Shown one piece after another: positions 46,990 through 61,444 of a stretch of DNA of 64,000 bases. Under the pieces are notes generated by a model. The model worked only from the letters and a program-made list of their open reading frames with translations. It had not been told where the DNA came from and ran no database searches. Both the position numbers and the translations under genes were made by a program. The stretch comes from Sequoia sempervirens (lineage: Eukaryota > Streptophyta > Pinopsida > Cupressales > Cupressaceae), in the NCBI GenBank assembly GCA_007258455.2, contig VDFB02047230.1, positions 159,844,635 through 159,908,634 of the forward strand. Reading direction: 5' to 3'. Positions within the stretch are counted from its first letter, which is position 1. Each line of letters starts with the position of its first letter.

Positions 46990-48496
46990 AATGATTACAT
47001 AATTACATGTTAAGTTTGAAGGGCATACAATCTACTAAGGGGGGGAGGGGGGTGAATCAGTAGATCTAATCAATTCAAAATTCTTAAATTTGCTATTGTT
47101 ATTAGAATATATAATTCTTCACAACTAACCCCACACAATCAATTAAAATATAAAAGCATAAAGCACATAAGAGAACACTAGATATACATGGAAACCTAAG
47201 ATGGCAAAAAACCACATTGAGAATAGCTGCTTGGAACTACTGTCCAAATCCAGTCTCACAATGCAAAAATATACAAGTGAAATTTACAATGTGAAGCAGG
47301 GACGAACCTATCAGAGACACCAATCCCCTATTGTATTTGTAGGCACCAACCTATTGGAGACACCAATCCCCAATTAAAACAATACAACATGTAGAACACT
47401 AGTCCTACCAAAATAAAGAGATAATGCTTGGGGATCTTCTATGAATCTCATACACATGCCAGAGTTATAGCTGACACTCTTCCTCACTGCATATGATCTT
47501 CTGATACTGGCATAAACAACCTTCTCTTCAGTTTACTCCTGCAAACAACTTTTCTTCATATCGGTGTAATTCTGCTACTCACTCAACTCTTACACTCTCT
47601 CATGCAATGCATCTAAACATTTGAAATTTACACATGACATTATATTAACATTCTTATATGTCAACCAAAGATCCACAAATAGCCAGGATGACATAAGATG
47701 GACCTAAATTCAAATTACATGAAACGTGTAACACATTGGTCCAAAATCAAATTTTGTTGTCGCCAAAATTATATGATTCCTTGTGCTACCACATAGACCT
47801 TAATGGGGTCCTATCTTGACACCACACACAAGAATTGAATTATGTGTGCTACTAGTTGTTACTACACATGTCTCAAACAACATTTAGAACTTTTTGTCAA
47901 TTCAAAAAGACATAGAGAACTTTTTGTCAATTCAAACTTTCTGTACACTAAACATATCCTCTAGAAACTCTAGAATATGATAGAATAAGCATAGGAATAC
48001 TCTCCTTTCAAACCATCTCTAGAAGGAAGACTTGAGAAACACTGAACCTGATAAATATTAAGCTAATTTTTTTTGGTACAATCTTTTGAATCATCACTGT
48101 CATAGTGAATAGATACATGCAATCACACTACCTTCTGGAAGTAGTCACATCTCAATAAAACTTGATTGTGATATGATTTATGAGACAACTTCTTCATGAC
48201 TGACACCTCTAGACACACAACATGCTACCAAAAATATATTTTTGCAAATCTTTGCATCTCAAAATGACAAGCCGAGGGGAATATAATGATAATTCTAGTA
48301 CTCCTACAACCTTTTTTTATCTTTGACAACATATGCCATCATCAATGATAGACTTTGACATCAATGACAACCTATGTTCAACTATCTCCCCCATTGTCAT
48401 TGATGGCAAAGAGTTAAATGTTGAGCCACCCATACAACCAATCAAACACCCACAAAGACATTTCTCCCCCTTAGATTGATTTATCCTTCTTGAAAG
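46990..48496. repeat. Unclassified repeat, G-tract start, host of the solo LTR
   Basis: Begins near a G-rich run (47039-47052, AAGGGGGGGAGGGGGGTGAAT), followed by AGTAGATCTAATCAATTC, a phrase I associate with plant LTR-element ends. A ~65-bp unit GACACCAATCCCC is doubled at about 47297-47373. The solo LTR at 48497 splits this repeat, which continues after 49813 with another TTTGACATCAATGACAA phrase. No coding region seen. Confidence 0.4.
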
Positions 48497-49813
48497 TGTG
48501 ATAGGTCAAATCTAGGTGCTAGAAAATGAACAACAAACAATAGAATGCAAATAACACTAAAAACAACCTACCTCAAGATTAGCCTAGTTGGATTCAACAC
48601 AAAATAAAAACAACAAATGAAACATTTTACTTTGTGTTGAATTGATATTTTGGTTGGCTCTTCGATCTTCGGTGTTGTATGCTCCTTGGATGGCAAGAGA
48701 TGCAAGCTAGGTGATGATATGATAATGGATGAAAGTGGATGCAAGTGTAAAAATGGCTAAGTATGAATTCTAGAAAAAAATTGCAAGAGTTTGGCTACAA
48801 TGCATGATCTCCCCCAAAATGAGAGAAAAGATGGGGTATTTATAGAGATTTTGGAAATCCCATGATCTCCCCCAAAATGAAATGGGTGGTCAAAATTGAG
48901 CCACCAAGATCAAGATGTAGGGATAAAGTGATTTGAGATCTTACAAGCCCTCACATTTTGACATGTGGCATGTGATATGGCTTAAAAGAGAGGATGTGTA
49001 CATGAGGTGGAAGAATAGTACATGACATGGAGAGGGTACATAGTACCTTGGGATTGGGACAAGATCTCCTCATAAAGGAGGTACTTGTCCCCATGTGGGT
49101 GAGAGGACACATGGAGAATTAAAAATTCCTCAAATATTCTCATGGGGATGAGAGAAGGAATTTAAAATTCCAAGGAATGCATTGGGGGACATGGGGAATG
49201 GAGTGCCTTCTCCAAAAAGAGAAAATATTTAATGAAGTTGACTAAGGATACATTCCATAAATGATATGGGAATTAAATATGACCTAATTATGTGATTATG
49301 GTTGTGCAAGTACTTGATTAGACTAATTAAGGACATATTAGAAGAGGGTTAGATTTCACATGTGACTTGATGTGACAAGTCAAAAATTACATGGGGAAGA
49401 TTAAAAGGAATTTAATATTCCTTGGAAAGATAAAAGGAATTAAAAATTCCTTGAGAGGTTGATTAGGCTAGTTAATGAAGAATTAGAAGAGGGTTAGGTG
49501 GTTAAGAGAGATTAGAGGCCAATTTGCAAAAGTTGGAAGATGTGACACATCCTAATCAAGGATTAGGCATATGCACATCCCTAATGATGAGATTAGAAGA
49601 TGAATTAGGATTAAATAAAAATGATGGAGGATGAGACATAAAGGGAATTAAATAAATGACAGGGGGAAGGTATTTAATTATTTAACTAAATACCTTAGGG
49701 ATTAGAAGAACTTTGGAGGGATTAATTAAATAATAGTGATATTACTTAATTAATGCGGATAAGGAGATGTTTAGACAAAAGGGGATAAATTTGGATAAAT
49801 TTAGGTGTCTACA
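48497..49813 (-). mobile_element. Solo LTR with perfect target duplication GAAAG
   Basis: 1317 bp, TGTGATAGG to GTGTCTACA on the plus strand, so it reads TGTAGACACC...CTATCACA on the minus strand. GAAAG flanks it at 48492-48496 and 49814-49818. On the minus strand it has a TATA box TCTCTATAAATACCCC near 48835-48850. The TGTAGAC start is shared with 1-1305 and 35206-36467, but the body is clearly different, so it is a related family. Confidence 0.9.
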
Positions 49814-49818
49814 GAAAG

Positions 49819-52174
49819 ATATAGCATTTTGAGTTCACTTCCTACCCCTTTGACATCAATGACAAAGGTCAACAAAGTTGTCTTAAAAGACAACATATGT
49901 TAACTATTTAAAAGGAACCTAAAATCACTTTTTGGAGGGAAAATTAAGAGGACATAAATAATAATAAATAATTGTTCTAAAAAGAGTTTATAAAAGGATT
50001 TTTTGAAGAAAGAAAGCTCATTCTTGACATTTTATTTTTACAAACCCTAGTTTGAAGAGGTTGAGCTTGGTTTGGTCTTCAACCAAAGGATGGCCTTTTG
50101 ACAATCAGTTTCATGGATGAAGACCCACCTAGTTGATTATTGGTGAAATCAAATAGGATTCACAAATGTGCTTATTTGTATTTAGGAAATTGGATTAAGT
50201 GTGGGTAACTTATAAATTTATTGAAGATTGTGGATAATTTTCAAATGTGTATTGGTCAAACTATAATTAAATATTTCAATTTGTAGATTTTTGAAATCAT
50301 TAAAGATATTTTTAATGAAAAATTTACCATATTTTGAAGTTCCTATACAATATTTATTATGAGTGTGAAGAGCATAAATTATTTATTAAAATTAATGTGA
50401 GGCTTATTTGGACCAACCATACCATTCAGACTAACCATACATATGTAAAGGAAATGATAACATTTTAAAAAGGGATGTGATTATTAAAAGAGAGGCAATA
50501 TTCATTTTAAAAGGTTTAAAGGCCTTCTCAAAGTTTGTCACAAAATTTGGAGTTTTTTGGAAGGTAGTTAGAAGTTATCGATTCCCTTTAGAGAATCTTT
50601 GATGTCTATAAATTCTATCAAATCATATTAATTCAACCTTTATAAGGGATCACAAGGATCTCTACATCAAATATTGAGCATTCAAAAAAAACATACAAGT
50701 AGGAGCAAATAATTATAGTTGGAAACAATATTACTCAAAAATTATAATAGTAGGCACATGACAACTATAAAATCTATCAACAACAATTTGAAGAGTAAAT
50801 AATCTAGCATATATCAGCTATTGGATCATCAATCATTTCAAGTATTCACTCTACTATAGTTTCAGTTTGTATGTTAAATGTTTGATAAAATGTACACTTA
50901 CAATTGATTGAAAGCAATTATTTGATTACTTGCCAATTGTTGTTAAAATGCTCATGTGCCTTAATTTGGATGACAAACGTTTTTGAATATGCTTATGTTT
51001 TGAAAGAAGAGTTGTAGTTGTTCTTAGTCAAACTATGGAATGATTTTCAATGTACCACCAATAGTTTGACAAAATGCATGTGAGCTAAAGTTGGAAAAGT
51101 GGTCAATTGTGAAAAAAATTATAGAGATTTAACCATGGTGTTCTAGAGTGGGTTTTCTTTCAGCCTATAGGGTTAATAGAGAGGAGAACATTTCAAGTTT
51201 TATTTTGGTGACTATCACTTGCATATATTCAATTTTTAGAAGTTTTAGTTTATTGTTTTGTGATTTCAATTCAACTTCAATAAAGATTTGTCTTCATTTA
51301 TCATTTGAATTATGGAAGATAGAAAAATAACAAAATCATTGCTTAAATATCTAAGACAAAGTTGGGATGAATTATAAAATCATTTCAAAATGTTTTTGGG
51401 GTAAGTTTAAATCAAAACAAGAGTTTTCTAGCAAATAGTCAATAGAGAATTTTTTATCAATGATAGATCAATTGTACTCTATGCGAATGCAAATGCTATG
51501 AAACACTCAATGGATTTTGTGTGGTCCTCTCATTGGCTAATGAATCCAATATAGCTAGGTCATGCACTCAATTCAAAGGATTGAATTAACCTTTCTTAAG
51601 CGACTATTAGCTATGAGGGATTTACACTTTAAATTTCAGATTAGAGGCATATCTTCTTCGATGATGTTGATACTATATGTATGGCATAAATATTTTGGGT
51701 TGGGGGTGGTGGGAGAGGGGTTCCTAAACTTGCTAAATTGAAAAGTAATTCACATAAAAAACCTTTATTTTTTTGTAACAATCATCCTACAACTATTGCT
51801 AAAGACTATTATAGTGATGTGGGTTTTGTAAATAACATTAGTTAACAATTTTTATACGTGACACTTATGAACTACTCAATGGTTAACCGCTAATATAACT
51901 TAAAATGTTGAATTAACTGATCACCAATACTAATAGCGAAGTTGTAGTTTGACCTCAAGTGGGCCCTTGCTTAGGTAGTTGTATTTTAATTTGTAGAATT
52001 ATCAATCAACCAATCAATCCTTCATTCACATTCAACTTGAAACCATCTGATATAAAAAAATATTTTTATTGTTATTCAAAAATAGTGATACAAAAAATGC
52101 TTAAAATTCACGATTACATTTATATTGCATATTCTATAACATATAGACTAACTAATCCTAGATTTTCTATACAA
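49819..52174. other. Unassigned AT-rich region
   Basis: No gene recognised. The first ~100 bases continue the host repeat of the solo LTR. Short open frames near 51148 and 51959 look random. No other structure is visible. Confidence 0.5.
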
Positions 52175-52333
52175 TGGTTAGCCCATAATATTGTGTCCCA
52201 CTTTTTGGTCAAAGTAAGACATTGAAATCAACATTTTTCACCAAAATTTCACATTATGAAACCTATAGCAACTAAACTATTAATAATTCGGAGATGATGT
52301 GAACTAGTGATTTGTGAGGATTTGTGTGTAGAT

Positions 52334-52375
<42 letters not shown>

Positions 52376-53158
52376 GATTGCAATTTTTTTTACATAACTT
52401 TTAATAACTTATTTTTTTATAGTAAACAACATTTTTAAAAAGTGGCGTTTATGTAGTAATGTGTAACTTTTTTATAGAAAGGATAAAATTATAAATTTTA
52501 AAATATAGATTTATAACATCAATATCTAGTGCATTGATATTTTTTTACAATTACAATTTTTTATTACATTTTTTAATTAATTTTCAAAGTCAAGACTAAT
52601 TATAATTTGGATATAGGTGCATGTGGTAACACATAACTTATTTTTTTATGTATCAAATTTCTTTTCTTTTCTTTTTATGAAACAAGGACATTAATACTTA
52701 AGCCACAAATATTTTAAAGATTTTTTTCTCTATTTTTAAATTTTTCCACTTCTGTGAAATAAATACCTTGATATTTGGTGGAAAACCTACATTCACAAAA
52801 AATAAAAATAAATATAACAATAAAATTTAAAATATTCATTTTTTTTTTTTGAAATCTTATAGTAAGGGATACATACTTACAAAACATAATTTCTAAATGA
52901 CTTTATTTGATCCCTCAAAAGGTAAAGAAAAAGTGGATTTTTGACAACATTTTGATAGGTGTGAAGAATAATCCATTGTGGGTATGGTTTAAGACTAGAG
53001 GGGTTCTATCCAAAGGGGTCTCATCTAATATTCTTCAATAAAAACCTTTTAGATGGAATCCCTCAAGGCTTAAATCATTAAATTTTCTAACAAATATGTG
53101 ATTTCAAGCAAAAAAATAGGACGTCTTAGAAGTGAGACACACAATTATGGTAGGACCC
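52175..53158. mobile_element. Non-autonomous TIR DNA transposon, copy 2 (984 bp)
   Basis: It aligns with 7953-8913 in the same orientation. Both copies share CACTAAATTCA-like 5' parts, GTTCTATCCAA followed by GG, TTTGATAGGTGT, and CTTAAATCATTA followed by ATGTGATTTCA. Its own ends are TGGTTAGCCCATAATATTGTG and, read backward, GGGTCCTACCATAATTGTG, again an inverted repeat around CATAAT. Flanks ACAA/ACAA are a possible short duplication. It contains a (CT)n(AT)n microsatellite. Confidence 0.75.
52336..52375. repeat. (CT)n(AT)n microsatellite
   Basis: About 15 CT units followed by about 8 AT units inside TIR copy 2. It is absent from copy 1, so it expanded after insertion. Confidence 0.9.
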
Positions 53159-55010
53159 ACAAACTTGACTCCTAGATTACAAATTTTGACTCATTACTAA
53201 AGAATAGGAAGATGATTATTTCATCATGAAGACAAAAAATAGGAAAATTCAAAAATAGAATTGTAATGTAACTTTTCTAACTATGATTGAAAACCAAGAT
53301 TACTATCATGTGGAACAATTGGCATAATGTACACACTAAAGAATTGTCTACCATAATCTACTATCATGGAATTTATTCTCATTATTTTATGACATTAATG
53401 ATTGTTGATAGTAGATATCATGTTTTGAATTGTAGTTCCAATGTATGTGGGCTCCCTTGGCTATGGGTGTCTTATGTCCTCTACTAGAGGTGTGATCTTT
53501 TTGCACACAATTGTTCTTATAGTTGTGGGCCAATAAAGGTCCTTATGCTACACACTATTCATTTATTTTGTTACATGAGAGATTAGTTTTCTTTCCAAGA
53601 CACTTCTATATCATAATTACCATAATTTATCACAATATGCTGTCACATTTCAATAATAATTATCTAAACATGCAAGTACTTATTTGTAGTGTCAAAAATT
53701 GCACACCTGTAATTTCACACTACACAACACCTTCCCTTTTCCCTAAAAAATAAAATATTTTAATTATAACCTGATGCTATCAAAATATACTTTTACTAGA
53801 AAAATTAACTCATTCATAGTTCTTTGGGTCCGATTTTCTTGGATGAATGTGTTGTGTGTGAATGTTTAAGCGACACGTTGGTATCCCACTAAAATATTTG
53901 ATTCAAATGACCATTGGAGCATTATCTGGTAATGTAACACTCCCTATTAGTAGTGACAACTTTTAGATATTTTTGGGACCTTATATTTTTAAAAAAACAA
54001 CTTTCTTTGGCAAAAAGGAAGAGATAATCTTTGATTCATGCATGAATACTTATCTTAGCTCTACAAATATTGAAATTTTTGAGAGTTTTGATCAAATAAT
54101 GCATCCTTCTATCTCTTGCATGTCATTTTCTTTATGGCGAGACTGTGAAGGGGAATCTAGTTGTAGATTTGAAATCCTTTTTGGAGCTTGTGTTAGCTTC
54201 TAAGTGGATTTTTCTCAAATTGATTGCACCCTTCTCACCATGGGTTATCTTTAAAGCTAATATTTTGCATATCGTCGATATTATCATATCACGTAGTTAA
54301 TCTATTTTATCTTTATTTAGAATTGTATTTACTTGGATAATATATTTTATCATTATAATTTTTTAATCAAAATCCAATTCAGTTGTTTGTGGAGGTCAAG
54401 AGACCAAAAATGGGGGTTTGGCTGAGGCAAGCCCCTAAAATAGCCAGCCCAAACAATTTCATCTTTCTTTTTTTGTGTAAGTAGTTAGAATTTTGGTTGT
54501 GATCAAAGTAACATATATTTTATTTATTTTGTCACTATTAATTTTTACTGTATGATACAACATCATGTCATGAGGGCGTATGCACATGGCACTAATGTCT
54601 GAGGCCAAGACTCTGTGCAAGCTATAGAATCATCTTTGAAACATGTACACTCTATTTTTGTTACAATTAAGTTGTATTTTTTTGTACAAAAGTACATATT
54701 TTCATGAGTAGTTTATAATTGAGAGTTATATTAAGATTGTGTTTGTTAAATTAATTTCTAGTTATAAATATTTATGAAAAAGACAAATAAGATTGTTGAA
54801 AGAACATTTGATTCATCTAAATATAATAAAAATAATAATTCTCATAGAAAGTATTTTTTGTTGTAAGAATTAAATTTTCTCCCTTACATTTTGGTGAACC
54901 TGATGTTTTGTATAATTTTACAAATTTATAGGAAATAATAAAACATTTCAAAATATATACTTTAAACTTTTTTTCTTATCATCTAGAAGTTAAATAGCTT
55001 GACTGTTGTA
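53159..55010. other. Unassigned AT-rich region
   Basis: No gene or repeat recognised. Open frames of about 76 codons near 53523 and 53973 show no family features. Confidence 0.45.
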
Positions 55011-55018
55011 ATACTCTA

Positions 55019-56125
55019 ATGAATTTAACAACCCAATCTATCTCTTTCAGTGATATAATTAGAAGAATCCTTAGAAAATTAAACATGTCTCACTCAAAAC
55101 CTCTTACTAGTCCTCTCAGAATTGGACCAAGCTTTATAGAAAAACAATATTCAACAAGGTTACCACCTAACTATTCTCTATTTTTTCTTGATTATAATCC
55201 TTCTTCACCAACTAGTTCTCCTCTTGCTATTGACAACAATGCTGCTCTTAGTGTTCCCTTTGAGAAAATTTAGAATTTAGAGAACTTAAGATATTTTCAA
55301 ATTTCTTTATCAAATGATGCTTACACTCAAGGTGTGTTTGTTGTTGATAATATTTGTAATATGCTAATTTAATTGTTCATCACAAAGGCCCCAAGATTTT
55401 TAGGACATTGGTGCACATTGTTCAAATTTGTGTCCCTTCTTATGCATCCATCTTATGAAACACAAGATATTAATAATCTAACATTATTAGCTCCCAATTA
55501 TGTATGTCAATGTTAGGGGATACTATTCATATGGTGAGTACATCACCTATTACAACAATTGTGCTTTCTAGTGGATTTTCTATTGGATTCTCCTCTAGAT
55601 TTTCCTTTGGTATCTTTGATAGTATTCTTGGTGCTTCTCAAATTTTTTTTGGCACTCAACCACTTTTTACATCTCAACATGTTTTCACCACAACATCCAC
55701 AACAAATCAAACTTCTATTGTGAAAACCTCTACCACTTCAATAAATCCTATGCTTGATATGCTTTTGCAGAACATGGGCCAAATGCAAAACCAAGTTACT
55801 AACTTGGCTAATACTTCTTCATATACTTTAGTGCGACCATACTATTGATTTATCCCATTATCCCTACATATTATTAGTACACCTTTGGCACAAGGCTTTG
55901 AAGCACCAAGACTTCAAAAGTACAATGGAAAAGGGGATCCTTAATCTCATGTTTCTATTTTCACTACACTATGCAATGAATTTATCTTATGGGAATTTAT
56001 TTAACTTTAAGAGGTTTAGGGATGCCATCTTCAAGGGGAATAAAACCTTTTCCTTTATGTTATTGTTACCTATTTTTCACTTCAAGCTCAAACAAGTAGA
56101 GCTGAATGAAGTTCATCATTTATAG
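55019..56125 (+). pseudogene. Ty3/gypsy gag fragment (N-terminal part)
   Basis: A Ser/Thr/Pro-rich open stretch (55504-55848) ends in MLDMLLQNMGQMQNQVTNLA, then another frame reads PRLQKYNGKGDP followed by HVSIFTTLCNEFIL. The KYNGKGDP...H...F...C block opens the core of many plant gypsy gag proteins. Capsid helices downstream are lost where the diverged LTR begins. Frame breaks at about 55272 and 55849. Confidence 0.55.
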
Positions 56126-56149
56126 GTACAGAAAATTTTTCATGTTTTG

Positions 56150-59100
56150 CTGATTTAGTGGTCATTGATCATCATAGAAGATCATTTCACATATGAATCA
56201 TAGTTTTATTGTGCAAACATTTAAAATAGAAAATTGAGGAAATTTGTATAATAATGCTTTTTATTCATTTTGTAAAAATGTTGAATCTCGTACAAGTCGC
56301 GAGAGTAACTGAGTTTGATTCTGACAATCAAAAGATGAATACAAAATTCAAATGTACAAACTACACAGCTGGAAATAACATAAGCGTAAAAGAGAGAAGC
56401 AATTCACCATTTCCTGTAATGATGAATCACTTTCGTTGGTGCTTCTAGTCGTCGTGCCTCCAAGAAGCTGCAACCTCGCTTCCTCGCTCCATGAACCTGC
56501 AAAATTGTAAAGGAAATGGCATTAGAGTTATACTCTAAGCAATGGTGAATTACTTTCTGCCTTACGCCTATGCTACAGACAAGAATGTAATTTACATTAA
56601 ACAAAGCATTCATTAGATGAAAGGCTGACAATCAAGGAAAACATAATTCAATGGAAGCTTTCAGCTTCTTTTATTTTGCTAACATGTTTGTTTCAGTGTG
56701 CAAGAACAGGTTCATCATGTTTGAGATCATTTCATCAGATATGTGGAGTAAAACGGGCTCCTACAAGGGTAGAGCTCGACATATCATAAGGACACTTCTT
56801 ATTTGCATCATATATGAGAGTTATTTAATCAAGGAAAGAAACAATTATCATCTAAGACTGTCATCAAGAAGTCTAATTCAACATGGTAAAACAAATTTGC
56901 ATAATTGTTTTGCTCATCATTGAAAGGAAACAAGTAGAAATATATTGCATTTATCATACATTGTTTCAGCTCTGCCTTTCATTTATGTTCATATTTTAAT
57001 AAGGCATTCAACTCTTTATACTGAAGGGAAAGCAGAGTTTTCAGCAAGATAATTGTTTCTTACAAATAAAAAGTAGCATTCTCATAGTTTATAATCAATG
57101 CAAATCATCAGCAAGAGTTTCAGCTGATCAAAAGAAATAAGATATGACAAGTGAACAAATTTGTTTTTAACAGAAAGCAACAAATTTTTCCTTAGTCAGC
57201 ATTTGAGAAGTATGGAGGATATAGATTCATCAAACAGGCATGTTTGTTTCCAGTGCCAAATGAGGATATCAGAAGGACCATGCTAAAAGTTAATGTTTTC
57301 ATCACTTCAACTATATGCAGTCTATTAAGTCATGAGTCTGGAAAGATAAGCCCAACTGCTGCTAACAAGGTTGAAAGAAGTTTAGATTTAGTGAGGTTCA
57401 TAGCTGATTTTAAATAGCAAATAATAGTTCCAACTATTACCAGTCTTGAAGCTAGCGGGAGATATATATGAAGTGCGGTGGAATCTTACTATGCACAATG
57501 AAGATTTATCTTTTATCAAACATGGTATATAATACTACAAGTGTTAGATCACAAAGCAGAGGAGTAATGAATTTTCAGCATCATAATGCCAATGATAGTA
57601 ACCAGATTAAAATGGAGTTTTAGCCTGTATGTTCAAATTAATGTAATGGCATTAAATTAAAAATAAGACATCAGATGCAAAGATTTAACAGAAGTATTTG
57701 TAGCAGTATCAAAGCACAGATAATGAACAGTATAATCTACTGTCATAAATACTAAGGGAGGCAACAACTTATGAATTAAATGACAAATGCATTTAAGAGT
57801 GAGAGAATATCACAGACTTAAAAGGCTTGCATTAACAGTCTTTTAATGGAGCAAATTCATCTACAGGACAACATTGTTACAGTTCAGATCAAGAGAACAT
57901 GACAGGTTAATCTGTACCAACATAAAGCAATAAAGTGAGCAGTCAAAAGTTGAGTACCAAATGAAATTGATGAGCAAGTTTCTATCATAATGACAGCCCC
58001 ACATAAGTCAAATGCAAGGAGTGGAAAAAATGACGTATTTTCCTATAGTAAGCCATCATTTTGATTACATACTATACAAGAATGAATGACCATAGTCAAT
58101 AGTTAAAAGGAGAGTTTACACAAGACAATGAGATGTTGTCTAGTTACAAATTTATCTCAGCCAGAATGATTTTGAAAGTATGTATACCATTCATATCATG
58201 TTACAGGAGTTTTCAATAAAACATTTATACTGTGCAATAAAAGATGGGAGGTAACTATGGCAGTCTCAAATACTGACTGTAATTTAAGAGGCTTTTATTT
58301 CAAGGTGATTGTGATTTACCAATGTAGAATTGTCTCAAGTGGAAATTAATTAAGCATGTGATGCACAGAGGATAGAATTCAAGAGAAAAGAGTAGTGTAG
58401 GGGTTTGTTCAAGAAGATATAAAGAGTAATGATTTATTGCAAGATGCAAACCAACACATACTACCCAGAATGCCTCAAACCATGGCCAGTAGTGACAAAA
58501 AACATACAGAAATTTCTAAGCAAAGACAAAATAATGATGGTTGGAGTTGTGTAAATACCAAATCTTAAGCTATTACCCATCATGGCATTTTTTTTTCAAC
58601 AGTCATATGATGGTCTCTGCTTTTAAAGAATGAAATGAGGAAATATTCAGAAAAATATGTAAATTCCTGCTCAAAATATCAAATCATTTCTCAGCCATGG
58701 CAGCTGTTACAGTATGAATGTTCAATATTGCTCAGAAATGTTCTTATGATAGGAAATATGCGAATTTCTTTTTACCCATTTTAAGATTTTATTCTAAAAT
58801 GAAAAAATACAACAAATTGTAAAGACCCAGATGGGGTTTTCATAAGCCACGGCCAGGTACAAAGTATGTTGTAGTTTTCAAGCTATATATGTAAAGATCT
58901 TTTTACCCATGAAGTCACAGAAAGAGGGCGTGATCTATTTTTTGTTTTGCTTCTTCTTAAATCACGATGAAACTCCTCAAAATAAAGAAAATAACAACAA
59001 AACATGGAGAGAGTGGTGACTAGTGATGGCGAACTTTCACAAAGGGGTAAAGCTTAAATCCTCCATGGCGGCCTGAAAAGGGTTTAAAAGACTCATTAGG

Positions 59101-60970
59101 GATGGAAATATTAACTTACCAAAGCCATCATTAGGAAATATTTTGAGATTTCTTCTTGGAACGTAGCCATCAATACAAGTCATGCTCTTCCCATCCACCA
59201 TGGCGGCCAAAGAAATAGAGTCACAAAAGATACAAAGAACAAAGAAATCAGAAAGTATGCTCAATATTATGTACAACTGTGACTTTTACAACCAGATTTG
59301 TCTTAGAAAATGAAGTAAAGAGAATTGAAATGCTTACATTTGGTATTACAATGAACTTCTTATGGAAATCTAGCTGAGGATCACTCAAAAAATGTCCAAG
59401 ACTGCCCAACATCAAGGAATTCGAGCTGAAACCCTACTTCATGGAGGCAGTTGATAGTTTCTTCATGAAGCTTCTCAAGGTCAAAAGAATAATGATGATT
59501 TAGGGTTCAATTGTATATTCGCCTTAATTCTTGTGGTATTTTTGTGAATTATTTTCAATAATCATTGTGTTTTTTGTTCCCCTCATGGCCATGACTTTCA
59601 AGTCAATGAGCCTAGCATGGAGGTCAACTTTCTCAATAATGGAGAGTAATACTTAGGTATTATGGCAAAAAATTTAAATCATTTCCAAGTTATTTAAAGG
59701 GTCTATGGTGGTCAACTTATGTTCATAGTGATATTTGGATGATGAATGTTGAATGCGTATTTTTGAAAATAAATGCCAAGTATGAAGTCATTGAATGGGG
59801 CTCAAGTTTTGATTGGATATTGATCTTTTCTTTTTTGCATTAATCTTGTAAGTTGATTAATTAAATGATGCATTATAATCATTTAGTTAATTTAGCATTT
59901 TAAGTGCAAATAAAAGATATTATGGAGTTCCATGCAGATTTGAGTAGAGTTAATTGGAAGAGTTAACTTGGAAATTTACTTCAGTTCTACATCAGATTGT
60001 CAACTGGAGATTTATTAGGAGAAAGATGGACTTTAAAGTGTGCATGGGCGAATTGATACAAAGGAGGTGGTTTTTGCGTGCTTTAGCCCACTTTTTCAGG
60101 GATTTCATTTCAGCTCGAGTTGCAGATCAATTACATGCTTTATGACTGCCAATTTGAGATTGAGTTCACTCATTTTTGCATGAGTTTGAACCACATTTTC
60201 AGGGATTTTTACTTGTGCTTGGATTTCACTTTGGGATTGTCATCTTTTCACTTTCAGTGGCTTATTCATGCACTTTGAAGTGTATTCATTATATATATTG
60301 GAAAATTTTATCTTTTTCAAGTCTGGTTCTTTTTCCTGCTTACACATACAATAGTGAGCCATTGTAACTCAACACTTTTTCATTCAAGAATTGTAATACA
60401 ACTTTCAACATAATTTTTCCTTCTCAATATTTCTTGAGTTTTATTGTCACATAAATGATTTGATTTAAACATTGTGATTTAATCTGGAATCCTTTGTTTT
60501 ATCTCATTAATGCTTTAAAAAACAAGAAGATTTCATGTTATGATTCAAGCTGCATGTTGTGTTTAACAAAAATTTCAGTCATTTGTATCTGTGAAAATCT
60601 GGTTTTCCTCTTACAAAAATTGAAATTTCAAACCTTCATGTGGAATATTGGTGAATTTCATGATCTTAGTTGAATTGTGAAGTATAGAACTTTATTGCAG
60701 CAGATTGTAGATTTAGGATAATGAATAGAATCACAAAATTTTGATTCAATCACTTCTCGTAGCTTTAGAATTTCAATTCAAGCAAGCTTTTTATCTCTTT
60801 CCCAGCCAAGTCAGTTAGTTTTTAGGAGGATTTCATCAAGGAACCAGCCCTCTCTAGGGATTGATTCTCAAAATTAGGCAACCCACAGGCCTGAGAATCA
60901 TTCCATGTTTCAACATATTGCTGAATTTAACTATTCAAGCATTTAGGTGCAATCTGATTGAAAACTTGAA
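56150..60970 (+). mobile_element. Diverged relative of the ~4 kb gypsy LTR
   Basis: It matches the long LTR in the same order and orientation: TTATTTTGCTAACATGTTTG and ATATGTGGAGTAAAACGGGC near 56670-56760 (LTR: TTTAACATGTTTGC and CATGTGGAGTGAAATGGGC), a CTATGGCGG-type phrase near 59060 and 59200, and near the right end AACCAGCCCTCTCTAGGGA, then GGCAACCCACAGGCCTGAGA (LTR: GCCAGCCTTCTCTGGAGG and GTGACCCACAGCCTAGGA). Length is about 4.8 kb, longer than the 4.0-kb pair. The exact ends are uncertain, and no partner LTR is in view. Confidence 0.65.
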
Positions 60971-61430
60971 TCCTTTTCCATATAATCTCCACTATATGGT
61001 TCAATTGTATTTGCACCATTACCTAGGGAATATTTATTAGTTTTTGGAAGAGACTAAGAGAAATGAGCTTGAGGAGGCTAACCCTAAGTGTGGGGGTCAA
61101 TATGTAAATAAATGATATCAAAATATTAAGGGTTAACCCTATGTTCACCACAATAAGAAGGGGTGAAATCGAAGGAACCCCAATAATCCCAATTACAAAG
61201 TAAGGAGGGGATGAAGGTTTAGAAGAGCAAGAAGGATGTGTAATTTGATCAGAAGGTGGGTCAAAAGAAGAAAAAGACTTTGAACTTGAATATCAAGAGA
61301 GGTTTACTACTTAAAAGGAGAATTAATTTGTGGGTTCACCAAGAGGGTTAAGAGTAAAATAAAAATATACTTAGAGATTAAAAAGCACATATGACTATAT
61401 CATTTGATAATATGGGAAAAGGCCTTCATC
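60971..61430. other. Unassigned sequence right of the diverged LTR
   Basis: No primer binding site or gag follows directly, so the LTR is not obviously the 5' end of a full element. Nothing recognised. Confidence 0.4.
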
Positions 61431-61444
61431 AACAAGAGTAGTGA

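Noticed and set aside
47039..47052. G-rich run as a polypurine tract or G-quadruplex signal
   Set aside because: No LTR boundary could be placed next to it and only one G-run pair is present, so I left it as part of an unclassified repeat.
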